A stretch of 51,984 bases of DNA from an uncultured Acholeplasmatales bacterium (GCA_927433595.1 CAKMJY010000012.1:1-51984); one strand, 5' to 3'. Counted from the first letter of the stretch, positions 7,649 to 16,688 are shown. The notes: a model not told the origin generated them from the sequence alone. Translations and numbers: made by a program.

Positions 7649-8863
7649 ATGAACTTAGTTGATAGATTTTTAAAATATGTTTCAATCGATACACAATCAG
7701 ATCCTAATGTAGATACATGCCCTTCTACCCTTAAGCAAAAAGACTTAGGTAGATTATTAGTAAGTGAATTGCATGAATTGGGTTTAGATAATGCCTATAT
7801 GGATGAACACGGGTACGTGTACGCATTAATAAAAGCAACGACAGATAAAGCGACATCTCCAATTGGGTTTATCGCACACATGGATACATCACCAGATGCA
7901 CCAGGGGTAAATGTCAAACCTAGAATCATTAAGGCATATGATGGTAAAACCATTCAATTGAATGACACCTTATCCATGAACCCAAGCCAATTTGACGCAC
8001 TAAACTATGTCGTAGGTGAGGATTTAATCGTCACCGATGGCAATACACTATTAGGGGCAGATGATAAAGCAGGGGTTGCAGAAATCATGGCCATGGCTGA
8101 AATCATGGTTCAAAATCCATTCCCGCATGGCGATATCTATATCGGCTTTACACCAGACGAAGAAATCGGTAGAGGTGCAGATTTATTTGACCTTGATTTC
8201 TTTAAAGCAAAATTCGCATATACCATGGATGGTTCTTTAATTGGTGGTATTGAATATGAAAACTTCAATGCAGCTACCGCAAAAATAGATTTTGTCGGTA
8301 AATCCATTCATCCAGGGTCTTCAAAAAACAAGCTAGTCAATGCGATGCACATCGCATTTGAATTCCATCTAATGTTACCGACCTTCTTAAACCCAGCTTA
8401 TACAGAAGGCTATGAAGGCTTTAACCACTTAAGTCATATGAGTGGTTCAGTTGAAAATGCTCATTTAGAATACATCATTAGAAACCATGATATGGGTAAG
8501 TTCAATAACCAAAAAACAGATTTTGAACGCGTGAGAGATTACTTAAATCAAAAATTCGGTTATGAAGCTGTTAAACTTTCGATTATAGATAGTTACTTCA
8601 ATATGGTTGAAGTCCTTAAACATGATATGACACCAGTAAGACTTGCTGAAAAAGCCATTTCGAATGTGGGGTTAACCCCTCATTCTACAGCCATTAGAGG
8701 TGGCACAGATGGGGCAAGACTCACTTATATGGGCTTACCTTGTCCAAACTTAGGGACGGGTGGATTCAACTTCCATGGTCGTTATGAATTTGCAAGTATC
8801 AATCAAATGACACAAGCATTAGATGTCATGATTGAAATCATTAAACTACATTCACAAGTGTAA
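7649..8863 (+). CDS. pepT: Peptidase T (tripeptide aminopeptidase)
   Basis: A cytosolic di-zinc aminopeptidase of the M20 family that releases the N-terminal residue of tripeptides. It has 404 residues, close to the 408 of E. coli PepT. Visible metal and catalytic motifs: IAHMDTSPDAPG (His, Asp), LGADDKAG (bridging Asp), TPDEEIGRG (catalytic Glu pair), the MDGSLIGG stretch, HPGSSKN of the dimerisation domain and NFHGRYEF near the C-terminus. A longer frame begins at 7610, but the ATG at 7649 has an ATGGAGG site 8 nt before it and matches the family start (MNLVDRFLKYV). It is a single-gene unit: it is flanked by divergent and convergent genes and ends in a strong hairpin. Confidence 0.95.
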   Translation: MNLVDRFLKYVSIDTQSDPNVDTCPSTLKQKDLGRLLVSELHELGLDNAYMDEHGYVYALIKATTDKATSPIGFIAHMDTSPDAPGVNVKPRIIKAYDGKTIQLNDTLSMNPSQFDALNYVVGEDLIVTDGNTLLGADDKAGVAEIMAMAEIMVQNPFPHGDIYIGFTPDEEIGRGADLFDLDFFKAKFAYTMDGSLIGGIEYENFNAATAKIDFVGKSIHPGSSKNKLVNAMHIAFEFHLMLPTFLNPAYTEGYEGFNHLSHMSGSVENAHLEYIIRNHDMGKFNNQKTDFERVRDYLNQKFGYEAVKLSIIDSYFNMVEVLKHDMTPVRLAEKAISNVGLTPHSTAIRGGTDGARLTYMGLPCPNLGTGGFNFHGRYEFASINQMTQALDVMIEIIKLHSQV

Positions 8864-8867
8864 ATAG

Positions 8868-8906
8868 ACAAAAACCACGGCATTTAGTAATGTCCGTGGT
8901 TTTTGT
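8868..8906. terminator. Bidirectional terminator between pepT and the esterase gene
   Basis: The 11-13 bp stem ACAAAAACCACGG / CCGTGGTTTTTGT has a 13-base loop, with T-runs on both strands. It can end pepT from the left and the convergent hydrolase operon from the right. Confidence 0.85.
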
Positions 8907-9658
8907 TATATGATTTGATCAATGATTTTTCCAATGCGGTTACGCCAACTCGATTCATGGTGTTTGCCACCTTTAATGATCTCGTAGTGTGGATTTAAAC
9001 CTTTATCTTTTAATGCTTGATAGACTAAGTCATTGGATTTTAAGTAAGTGAAATCGTGTTCGTCTTCACTATCACCAGTGTCTAAATAAATCGCGCCATA
9101 GTGTTTCTTTCGGTTCTTCTGGATGAATTTAACTAAGTCTTTCTCTGAAATCCAAAACGCGTTGGATAGGCAAATGGCATTTTTAAACACATGTGGGTAC
9201 ATCAAAGTTGCATATATGCTAATGTGTCCGCCCATCGATGAACCACCTATTGTGATATTGGTTTTATCGATTGAATAGACTTCATATAGATATGGTAATA
9301 CGTCTGATTGAATATCATGTAAGTATTGATCCCCTTTACCACCGGTCGTTCTAGGTGTTTCACCGAAACCGACTTTTAACTCTGATAAAAACGGGTTATA
9401 CTCATCTAATCTATCTAAGCCATTTGCACATGATATACCAGCAATGATGATTGGTTTTTTTGACTCATTTTCATATAAGTCATTTAAACCCCATGATACA
9501 CCAAAAGAGGCTTCTTCATCATAAAATAGATTTTGACCGTCGTGCATCAATAATAGAGGGTACTTCTCATCTTTTGTGTAATGCTTTGGCAACATGACAT
9601 AAAGCGTTGCTTGTCTTTTTAAACTAGGTAGTAGGATTTGTTCTTTAAAGATTTGCAT
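8906..9658 (-). CDS. Esterase-family alpha/beta hydrolase
   Basis: A 250-residue cytosolic serine hydrolase of the putative-esterase (PF00756) type. It shows LLLMHDGQNLF (oxyanion region), the nucleophile elbow GGSSMGG, a probable acid residue in LDTGDSED and the catalytic His in GGKHHESSW. There is no signal peptide. It is the last gene of the operon and its ATG overlaps the upstream stop by one base (TAATG). Relatives act on carboxylic esters such as S-formylglutathione, acyl sugars or siderophore esters; none can be singled out here. Confidence 0.8.
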   Translation of the reverse strand: MQIFKEQILLPSLKRQATLYVMLPKHYTKDEKYPLLLMHDGQNLFYDEEASFGVSWGLNDLYENESKKPIIIAGISCANGLDRLDEYNPFLSELKVGFGETPRTTGGKGDQYLHDIQSDVLPYLYEVYSIDKTNITIGGSSMGGHISIYATLMYPHVFKNAICLSNAFWISEKDLVKFIQKNRKKHYGAIYLDTGDSEDEHDFTYLKSNDLVYQALKDKGLNPHYEIIKGGKHHESSWRNRIGKIIDQII

Positions 9659-10932
9659 TAAAGGTCTCCTTTTTTCTGGTGGAAAGTTTTAACAGATTCT
9701 AAATACATCTTTGATGGTTCATGGCCCATTTTCGCGGCTTTTTCCCAATAATGAACAGCGGTTTTCTCGCTTTTTGTGACACCCATGCCTTTCATATAAA
9801 GCATGCCTAAGTTATACATCGCACCTAATACGTCTTTTTCTGCGGCTTGTCTGTATAATACGGACGCTTTTTCATAATCTTGTTTAACAAAGTCACCATT
9901 TTGATACATGACACCTAAGTTATACTGTGCATAAGGGTGTTTTTGGTTGGATGCTTTATTCAACCAGTAAAACGCCTTATCAAAGTAGGCTTTACCTTTA
10001 AACTGAAAATACATGATGCCTAAATTGTACTGTGCATTCATATCATTTTGATTGGCTGCTAAAGTCAGATAACTGACTGCTTCATCTGGATTTTTATCAA
10101 TCCCTAGCCCATTTTTATACATCAAACCCACATAATATTGGCTTTCTGCATAGCCTAAATCGGCTGCTTCTTTTAAATAAGTAAAGGCTAGTTCATAATC
10201 TTTCTTACCAAATTCACCTTCATAAAGCATTAAACCTAAGGTGTGTAACGCTAAATAGTGGTGTTGCTTAGCAGATGCTTCTAACCACTTTTTCGCTTCT
10301 TTAAAGTCTGATTGAATGACATCTGATTCAATATATAGAAGTGCCAATGCGTATTGCGCATAAGCATGACCTTGTAGGGCAGCTTGTGAGTAGTAATCAA
10401 ATGTTTCTTTTCTTTTATCGACATCATGATTTACGGCTTCATAAATGGAACCCAATAGGAACTGCGCTTCTGCATAACCGAGATTTGCTGATTTTTCTAG
10501 GTAAGAAATTGCGGTTGCTACATATTTTTTGACGTAAAAGCCATGGTAGTAATAACTACCTAATATATATAGTGATACAGGATCACCTTGTTCTGCTTCT
10601 GCTTTTAAACCTTCAAACCCAGCTTCAAAATAGTCTTTCGCAAGTCTTTCATCTTGTAAGACGCCATAACCCGTTTTATGGAGTAAAGCATACCCATAAA
10701 AACACTTAAGGCTACCTAATGACATGCCAGTTTCATATAATGCTTTGGCTTTGACGACATCCATTTGGTTACCTTCACCAATTGCGTAGCTTCTACCTAA
10801 ATGATAGAAACTATCGGCATACTCATTGATCGCAAGCGTTTCTAGCAGTTTGATGGCTTTTGATACATTTTTTTCTGTCACATTTAAGCCTAAATAGCTC
10901 AATGCTTCTTGATACATCGTTTCTAAACTCAT
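9658..10932 (-). CDS. Sel1-like repeat protein
   Basis: A soluble protein of 424 residues built almost entirely from about ten Sel1-like (TPR-type) repeats of roughly 36 residues, each with the AxAQYxLGxxYxxG core (for example PYAQYNLGVMYQNG and MNAQYNLGIMYFQ). Such solenoids are scaffolds for protein contacts. No signal peptide or enzymatic domain is present. A longer frame begins at 10977, but its first 15 codons cover a TGGTATAAA promoter-like element; the ATG at 10932 has a GGTGAT site 6 nt upstream. It overlaps the esterase gene by one base. Its partner is unknown; the operon suggests another hydrolase of this cluster. Confidence 0.85.
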   Translation of the reverse strand: MSLETMYQEALSYLGLNVTEKNVSKAIKLLETLAINEYADSFYHLGRSYAIGEGNQMDVVKAKALYETGMSLGSLKCFYGYALLHKTGYGVLQDERLAKDYFEAGFEGLKAEAEQGDPVSLYILGSYYYHGFYVKKYVATAISYLEKSANLGYAEAQFLLGSIYEAVNHDVDKRKETFDYYSQAALQGHAYAQYALALLYIESDVIQSDFKEAKKWLEASAKQHHYLALHTLGLMLYEGEFGKKDYELAFTYLKEAADLGYAESQYYVGLMYKNGLGIDKNPDEAVSYLTLAANQNDMNAQYNLGIMYFQFKGKAYFDKAFYWLNKASNQKHPYAQYNLGVMYQNGDFVKQDYEKASVLYRQAAEKDVLGAMYNLGMLYMKGMGVTKSEKTAVHYWEKAAKMGHEPSKMYLESVKTFHQKKGDL

Positions 10933-10948
10933 ATTAATCACCATAACA

Positions 10949-10957
10949 TTTATACCA
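10949..10957 (-). promoter_or_regulatory. Extended -10 box before the Sel1-repeat gene
   Basis: TGGTATAAA lies just before the GGTGAT ribosome binding site of the Sel1-repeat gene. No good -35 is seen. If used, it makes the Sel1-esterase pair separately transcribed after the weak hairpin at 10985-11011. Confidence 0.4.
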
Positions 10958-10984
10958 TGTATTGACTTTTTTTTCATCCCTTAC

Positions 10985-11011
10985 GCAATAAAAGATGTCT
11001 AAATGACATCC
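10985..11011 (-). terminator. Weak hairpin at the end of the SGNH hydrolase gene
   Basis: GATGTC / GACATC stem with a 5-base loop followed by TTTTATTG on the minus strand. It overlaps the stop codon. The stem is short, so it may only attenuate. Confidence 0.45.
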
Positions 11012-11967
11012 TTCAGCTTCTCTAAGATATGATTTGCGATTTCAATCATCCCATATTGACTAGGGTGTATTAAATCTTTGGATAAGTGGTGTTTATCAAT
11101 GACGGTTTTGCCATCAATGAAAATAAAGTTTGGGTAGTTCACCATAAGCGATTCAAATGCTTCTCTAAATGCGACTAAATCTAGGTAAGTGCCTCTTTGT
11201 TGATCAAACCCATAACAGCGCCAGTTATTCAAAATAGATAGCCCAACCACGACTGCGTTTGGCTGTGATTCTTGGATGCGGTTTAGTAAGTAGGTTAGTC
11301 TTTGCTTGAATTCATCAACTGAAAAGTGATCGCCTAACATATTGACCGATAATTCTAATGTGATTAGGTGATAGGTATCTTTCAACATATCATCCACAAG
11401 CGCTTGATCTATATAACAAGACCCGCTCATCCCAAGATTTGTAACGTCATAACCTAATTCAAAGGCGATGAGCTGTGGATAAGTTAAATCCGGTGTAAAA
11501 CTATTTCTACCCTGTGTAATGGATGTCCCGTAAGCTAGATATTTCTTTTTAGGCATATCATCTATTGAGGGTAAATGGTATTTGCCTTCAATGGCTTTTA
11601 ATATTAATGATTCTTTAAATAGGATTCTTAAGCAATTTGGATGAAACCTATGAAAAGGCATGACTTTATCTAAATCTTCTTTTTTAAATGGGTTTTCTAG
11701 TATTAATGTGGTTTCGCCTTCAATCTTGAAAAGCTCGCCTTGAAAGTCGCCATAATAAATCATCACTTCAGACACATCAAGTGAATTCAACGTGATTTTG
11801 ATGGGTGAATCCATCATCAATCTGATTTCTGCCCCATGAAAAGTGTGTCTATTTTTTTGGCCTTTTTCGCTGATGCCTTTTAATACCGCTAGATCGAACT
11901 TCTCAAAGAGATAACCTTGATCGGTCTTGGTATAGGTTTTAATGTTGTGTAGGTATACCTTATCCAT
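10999..11967 (-). CDS. SGNH/GDSL-family hydrolase with N-terminal beta domain
   Basis: A protein of 322 residues. The first 120 or so are predicted beta-rich, like the jelly-roll domain that precedes SGNH hydrolases of the acetyl-xylan-esterase type. The SGNH domain follows: block I YGTSITQG with the catalytic Ser, block II GMSGS with the Gly, block III LSVNM with an Asn, and block V DLIHPSQYG carrying the Asp-x-x-His pair. It lacks a signal peptide, so it is cytosolic and probably deacylates a small glycan or lipid-derived ester. It overlaps the upstream glycerophosphodiesterase gene by 8 bp, which points to a joint role. Confidence 0.8.
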   Translation of the reverse strand: MDKVYLHNIKTYTKTDQGYLFEKFDLAVLKGISEKGQKNRHTFHGAEIRLMMDSPIKITLNSLDVSEVMIYYGDFQGELFKIEGETTLILENPFKKEDLDKVMPFHRFHPNCLRILFKESLILKAIEGKYHLPSIDDMPKKKYLAYGTSITQGRNSFTPDLTYPQLIAFELGYDVTNLGMSGSCYIDQALVDDMLKDTYHLITLELSVNMLGDHFSVDEFKQRLTYLLNRIQESQPNAVVVGLSILNNWRCYGFDQQRGTYLDLVAFREAFESLMVNYPNFIFIDGKTVIDKHHLSKDLIHPSQYGMIEIANHILEKLKDVI

Positions 11968-13429
11968 TTTGTTTCACTTCCAATGTGACTAAATCACTCA
12001 TAATCGTATAGGTGATATCATTTGTACTCACCTCATATAATAAATAGAAATAGGTCAACCCTTCTAGAGTTGCACCAGTAATCACATTTTGATGAATGGT
12101 TAAACCAAGTGGGTTGTCAAATAAGACTTCGATGTTACCTGTGACTTTTAACCCTTTATCGGTAAATAAATCGATTTCTAGTGTATCGCCTATATTGTAG
12201 GTATATTTGGTTTTGACCAACGTGTATTTAACGATATCTTTGAAGAAGTCAGATTCATTCGTATTAATACCATAATACCCACTTAAAAAGGCTTGTTTTA
12301 AGTCTTTGGTATCTCTTAATCCCCATGGACAGTACATAATTCCACGTTTTTTTAAGATTTCAGTTAAGTTGGTTTTTTTATGATCAAAATAAGGGTGTAA
12401 GATCAAATTGTACTTATTGGTTATCTTGATGATATCTGGAATACTCATATGGTTCGTTTGAAAATCAACTAAAAAGCCTCTACTATATTCTTTTAGATAC
12501 TTCTTAAAATTGACTAAGGCAATCGGATAAAAACTCATGAGTAGTGGTGGTTTATCCATGTCTCTTAAGATGTTCTTCATTTTCTTCATAGCCTGTGCCG
12601 ATGTTATCTTTGATTCTATCAATAAAGAGGTATTGGTATCTTTAATCTGTTTATGGAAGAATGGTAAGGTTGGGATGACTTCATTGGTTTTCTTGCCTTG
12701 ATACGTCATCTTGATCGATTGAAGTGATTTTAAGGTGTCTTTTTTAATGACATAGTCTTTTTCATAGGTTCTACCTAAGGTATCGTCGTGGTTAACGACG
12801 ATGTGTTTATCTTTCGTCATATGAAAATCAAGTTCAATAAAATCAGCAGATACAGAAACTGCAGCTCTGGCTGCTTCAATGGAGTTTTCTTGTGCATTTT
12901 TATGTAGACCGCGGTGTGCAATGATGAATGGTGGGTATGGGTAATCCCCTTTTAATAAAACATCTTTTTTAGTGATATCCTCGCCAAATACACCATCCGT
13001 ACCTGCTAAGACCGCTTGGTATAAATCGGTTTTTTTGTCAACTTTTGTAAAAACGGTTACCCCATAAGATTTTAATCGTCTAATCATTTGTTGAGAGACA
13101 TTCTTCGCATCTAAACAAACGGTATGGGCATGTGATGAAAAAGCCTCTTTGGATAGATCTGGTAGGCTATTAAAGGTATCTGGCATATAGATGAGTCTAG
13201 CATATGGATATATGCCATAAATGGTTTTTAAGACTGCTTTTGAACGTGAAAAAATAAAGATGTCAAATAGCTGGTGTTTATATGACATACGCCCAACTTT
13301 CTTCGCATCTTTAATCTGATCTAAAACGATGGCATTCAAGCCTTCGATGAGTAATTCTTCATTATACGTCTTCAACCATTTGATGTCGCTATTCGCGTTA
13401 TTTGAAATCACAATGACCTTTTTTAACAT
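11960..13429 (-). CDS. Glycerophosphodiester phosphodiesterase with extra N- and C-terminal domains
   Basis: A protein of 489 residues with a central GDPD domain (about 165-400): FIIAHRGLHKNAQENS (His-Arg, Glu), FIELDFHMTKD (Glu, Asp metal ligands) and VVNHDDTLGRTY (catalytic His). It should hydrolyse deacylated phospholipids such as glycerophosphoglycerol to glycerol 3-phosphate. The first 160 residues form an alpha/beta domain that I cannot name, and the last 90 a beta-sandwich-like domain. No signal peptide. The frame opens at 13450, but ATG 13429, preceded by GGAGTGAGGG, gives the natural start (MLKKVIVIS). The gene overlaps the SGNH hydrolase gene by 8 bp. Confidence 0.85.
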   Translation of the reverse strand: MLKKVIVISNNANSDIKWLKTYNEELLIEGLNAIVLDQIKDAKKVGRMSYKHQLFDIFIFSRSKAVLKTIYGIYPYARLIYMPDTFNSLPDLSKEAFSSHAHTVCLDAKNVSQQMIRRLKSYGVTVFTKVDKKTDLYQAVLAGTDGVFGEDITKKDVLLKGDYPYPPFIIAHRGLHKNAQENSIEAARAAVSVSADFIELDFHMTKDKHIVVNHDDTLGRTYEKDYVIKKDTLKSLQSIKMTYQGKKTNEVIPTLPFFHKQIKDTNTSLLIESKITSAQAMKKMKNILRDMDKPPLLMSFYPIALVNFKKYLKEYSRGFLVDFQTNHMSIPDIIKITNKYNLILHPYFDHKKTNLTEILKKRGIMYCPWGLRDTKDLKQAFLSGYYGINTNESDFFKDIVKYTLVKTKYTYNIGDTLEIDLFTDKGLKVTGNIEVLFDNPLGLTIHQNVITGATLEGLTYFYLLYEVSTNDITYTIMSDLVTLEVKQNG

Positions 13430-13514
13430 ACCCTCACTCCAGTATATCAATCATACAACAATTACCTTAAATTATCAACTGATTTATGGTATTTTTGATG
13501 CCTTTTTAAAATCA

Positions 13515-13538
13515 TTAAAGGGTGATTGCTCACCCTTT
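13515..13538 (-). terminator. Weak hairpin after the HAD/phosphoesterase gene
   Basis: AAAGGGTGA / TCACCCTTT, a perfect 9-bp stem with a 4-base loop, overlapping the TGA. The sequence after it on the minus strand is A/T-rich but without a clean T-run, so partial read-through into the GDPD gene is likely. Confidence 0.5.
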
Positions 13539-15068
13539 ATCTTTTGGTATAAAACCCTTGCCAATTTTAATGATTTCAGTGGTCATTCTACCATCTTCAA
13601 ATAAAGAAATCACACGAGCACCTTTCTCATAACCTTTTCTACCGTACTCATAATAACCGCTCACTCTACCATAGGCGAATAAGATATTATCATGGTAAAA
13701 CGAAAAGTCATTGTAGTGGTCATGACCTACAAAAATGCCTTTTGTACTATTTTGTTTATGTAAGTATGCCAACAGTTTATTTTCAACTGGTGGCGTACAT
13801 GGCTTTTCTTCAAATGTCCCTGTGAAACTATCTTTTTGGTTTTGATCAACCAAACTAAATTCATAAGGTGGTATATGCATGAATATGAGGCTATCTGGTA
13901 CTTTTTCATAGGGATAATGATACTGAGATAATACTTGATCATACCACTTGAGCTGATTGACCTTGAGTGACCCGTAACCCCAGGTTGGTTTGTCATCGAT
14001 CATATAGTAATCTGAGACATGCGTATCTAAGAAAAATAGAATGCCTTTTGTTTTTCGGTTAGCCCTAAGTTCAATGAAGAAATTACCGACGCCAAAGGCT
14101 TTAGGTCCAGGCTTAAAGATAAGATGTGGGCTGTTTAGGCCTTCAAGTATGTGATCATATGTCACATTAAAGTCGGTATCGTGGTTTCCAAAAACAAATG
14201 TCCAAGGGATACTGTGTACCTCAATCCAAGCGGCTAGTTTTTGATAAAGCATTGGGGCTTTATCTGACATCGTTTGATCCCCAGTAAAACAGATTAAATC
14301 TGGCGATACACGCTTGATGAGTTTATCGAGTAGTTTCTTGGTTTTGATATCATTATCGTTATCCATTAAATGTAAGTCTGTAAATTGTAAGACTTTAAAA
14401 CTGCCGTCTTTCTGGTAGTTAAATCTGTAGGCAGGTTCATAGGCGATGACATAATCCAACAGTTGGAGCGGATCTGTCATAACATCATCAAAAAAGATGG
14501 TCTTGGTTTCGTCTTTATGGTGATTAAAATAAACGGTTCTAATGCCAGCGTTTTTGCCTGCTTGACCATCTATTTGACTGTTTCCAATAAATAGCATTTC
14601 GTGCTTGTTATAGCGTTTTGAGACCATGAGTTTTAATAGCCCTTCCGCATCTGGTTTGGGTCTTTCAACGTCTTCAAATGCGATGACGTCTTCAAAGAAA
14701 TGATAAATCGATAACCCAACTAATTCAGTAATCGCGATGCGTCTTAATTCAGAGGTAAACAGATATAACCTAATGCCTCTTTCTTTTAACGCTTCTAGTG
14801 TTTTAACGATATTTGGATAAAGCTTTAAGTGATCACAAAGCAACGCTTCATGGATATGATAGATTTCGTTTAAATATTTTTCATCTGGCTTTGTGTATAA
14901 TTGTTTTAATATTTCGATATAACTTCTTGACAACAAGGTCTCTTGATCAATGGTAGACAACTTGATATCTGGAGGAAACTGTTTGGTTAGGCGTTCATAA
15001 ATGTTTAAAACAAGGTCATCTGAATCGATCAGTGTCCCATCTAAATCAAACACAATGGCTTTATACAT
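13530..15068 (-). CDS. HAD phosphatase fused to a calcineurin-like metallophosphoesterase
   Basis: A protein of 512 residues joining two phosphatases. Residues 1-205 are a HAD domain of the phosphoglycolate phosphatase type: FDLDGTLIDSD (Asp8, Asp10), LFTSE, RPKPD (Lys138) and GNSQID (162-167, where GDS is usual). Residues about 220-512 are a metallophosphoesterase with every metal motif: FTDLHL (230), FTGDQ (263), FGNHD (295-298), MHIPP (His398) and VGHDH (448-451). The second half resembles DCR2-like phosphoesterases. No signal peptide. I know of no standard family with this order. The frame has no internal stop, so it appears to be a genuine fusion. It is first in the leftward hydrolase run. 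Confidence 0.85.
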   Translation of the reverse strand: MYKAIVFDLDGTLIDSDDLVLNIYERLTKQFPPDIKLSTIDQETLLSRSYIEILKQLYTKPDEKYLNEIYHIHEALLCDHLKLYPNIVKTLEALKERGIRLYLFTSELRRIAITELVGLSIYHFFEDVIAFEDVERPKPDAEGLLKLMVSKRYNKHEMLFIGNSQIDGQAGKNAGIRTVYFNHHKDETKTIFFDDVMTDPLQLLDYVIAYEPAYRFNYQKDGSFKVLQFTDLHLMDNDNDIKTKKLLDKLIKRVSPDLICFTGDQTMSDKAPMLYQKLAAWIEVHSIPWTFVFGNHDTDFNVTYDHILEGLNSPHLIFKPGPKAFGVGNFFIELRANRKTKGILFFLDTHVSDYYMIDDKPTWGYGSLKVNQLKWYDQVLSQYHYPYEKVPDSLIFMHIPPYEFSLVDQNQKDSFTGTFEEKPCTPPVENKLLAYLHKQNSTKGIFVGHDHYNDFSFYHDNILFAYGRVSGYYEYGRKGYEKGARVISLFEDGRMTTEIIKIGKGFIPKDKG

Positions 15069-15142
15069 GTTATCCCCTCCTTCTTATATTCTATCAAATG
15101 TTTGGTTATTTTTATCATTATTTTTAATGATTTCTCATTTCC

Positions 15143-15174
15143 GTTAAAAAAAGACGAGTGGGGGAACTCGTCTT
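15143..15174 (-). terminator. Intrinsic terminator of gdhA
   Basis: AAGACGAGT / ACTCGTCTT, a 9-bp stem with a 6-base loop, followed on the minus strand by seven Ts. It begins 7 bp past the gdhA stop codon. Confidence 0.85.
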
Positions 15175-15181
15175 GTCTTTG

Positions 15182-16531
15182 CTAAACAATACCTTCATCC
15201 ATCATCGCTTCATACACTCTTAAGAATGAGGCAATATTCGCACCAGCCACTAAATCATAAGGATTCTTATATTTTCTGGCTGCTGTATAAGCTTTTAAGA
15301 AAATATCACGCATGATGCCTTTTAATTTTTCATCGACGTCATCATAACTCCATGGATAGTGAGAGGCATTTTGACTCATTTCGAATAAGGATACTGCCAC
15401 CCCACCTGCATTGGCTGCTTTACCAGGGGCAAACAAGATTTGGTGGTCTTGGAAGTAACGTTCCGCATCCAGTGTACAAGGCATATTCGCGCCTTCAGCA
15501 ACCAAGAAACAGCCATTGGAGACTAATGTCTTCGCATCATTCAAATCGAGTTCATTTTGAATCGCACAAGGCATGGCGATATCACAAGGCTGTTGCCAAA
15601 GGTCTTTTGGGTTTGGCCCATAAATACAGTCTTCTTTTTCTTTATACTTAATGGTTAATTCGCCGTTTGTACATAGTTCTGTCACGACATCCATCTTTAA
15701 CCCGTTTTCATTATAGATAAACCCTTTTACATCAGACATACCAACCACTACAGCCCCAAGTTCATGGGCTTTTACCGCTGCGTGTAAGCCGACTTTACCT
15801 GAGCCAGAGATGATCACACGTTTATCATCGATTCTTTCGCTTCGATAGGTCTTAAGCATCTCAGAAACGAAATAGACCAAACCATAGCCGGTTGCTTCTT
15901 TTCTGACTAATGACCCACCATAAGTTAAGCCTTTACCAGTTAAGACACCCGTAGCTTCATTTACGATTTTCTTATACATACCATATAGATACCCGATTTC
16001 TTTATACCCTACACCGATATCCCCTGCAGGCACATCCGTATCTGGGCCGATGTGTCTATAAAGTTCTAGCATAAAGTTTTGACAGAAACGCATGATTTCA
16101 CCATCAGATTTACCAATTGGATTGAAATCACTGCCACCTTTACCGCCACCAAGTGGTAAACCGGTTAAGGCATTCTTAAAGGTTTGTTCAAACCCTAAAA
16201 ACTTCATCGTCGATTCGTTGACCGTTGGGTGAAATCTTAATCCACCCTTATATGGTCCAAGCAATGAACTAAACTGAACACGGTAGCCACGGTTAACTTT
16301 CGTATTGCCTTTATCATCTACCCATGTGATTCTAAATTTAACCAAACGTTCTGGTTCTACCAAACGCTCCATAATCGCGAACTTTTCAATCGTTGGTGTG
16401 TGAATAATGAGGTCATCCATCGACAAAAAGAAAGTCTCTACTGCCTGAATAAATTCTGGCTGAAAGGGATCTTTCTTCATCACATCGTCAAACACTCTTT
16501 GTAAATAAGGACTTTTAAACATAGTTGCCAA
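15182..16531 (-). CDS. gdhA: NADP-type glutamate dehydrogenase
   Basis: A 449-residue hexameric enzyme that interconverts 2-oxoglutarate plus ammonia and glutamate. The length and order match the bacterial GdhA group of about 445-450 residues. Seen: GYRVQFSSLLGPYKGGLRFHP, the catalytic Lys segment PLGGGKGGSDF, PAGDIGVG, RKEATGYG and the dinucleotide-binding SGSGKVGLHA, with SDVKG after the second strand (Asp-containing; NADP preference is assumed from the family, not proven). It is a single-gene unit with its own promoter and terminator. A near-perfect 19-bp inverted repeat covers the -10 box and the leader, so expression is probably regulated. With ald nearby it links carbon and nitrogen metabolism. 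Confidence 0.96.
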   Translation of the reverse strand: MATMFKSPYLQRVFDDVMKKDPFQPEFIQAVETFFLSMDDLIIHTPTIEKFAIMERLVEPERLVKFRITWVDDKGNTKVNRGYRVQFSSLLGPYKGGLRFHPTVNESTMKFLGFEQTFKNALTGLPLGGGKGGSDFNPIGKSDGEIMRFCQNFMLELYRHIGPDTDVPAGDIGVGYKEIGYLYGMYKKIVNEATGVLTGKGLTYGGSLVRKEATGYGLVYFVSEMLKTYRSERIDDKRVIISGSGKVGLHAAVKAHELGAVVVGMSDVKGFIYNENGLKMDVVTELCTNGELTIKYKEKEDCIYGPNPKDLWQQPCDIAMPCAIQNELDLNDAKTLVSNGCFLVAEGANMPCTLDAERYFQDHQILFAPGKAANAGGVAVSLFEMSQNASHYPWSYDDVDEKLKGIMRDIFLKAYTAARKYKNPYDLVAGANIASFLRVYEAMMDEGIV

Positions 16532-16557
16532 CCCTTCAAATGTTTTTTTTAAATTAA

Positions 16558-16610
16558 AAAGACTACTTTTTAATATCGGTTCTACACACCTATATTAAAA
16601 CGCAGTCTTT
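16558..16610 (-). promoter_or_regulatory. 19-bp inverted repeat across the gdhA promoter
   Basis: Arms at 16558-16576 and 16592-16610 match at 17 of 19 positions and are separated by 15 bp. The right arm covers the -10 box and the left arm lies in the leader. A transcript from the promoter at 16594-16622 would contain only one arm, so a protein-binding operator is more likely than an RNA hairpin. Confidence 0.6.
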
Positions 16611-16622
16611 CTTAGTTGTCAA
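16594..16622 (-). promoter_or_regulatory. Sigma-A promoter of gdhA
   Basis: TTGACA at 16617-16622, a 17-bp spacer and TTTAAT at 16594-16599 on the minus strand. One mismatch from consensus in total. Confidence 0.75.
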
Positions 16623-16688
16623 TGCTTTATAGCGCGATTTTTCGGCTTTTTTCAAAAATGATTAAAAATTTAGAGAAAACGCTATTAT

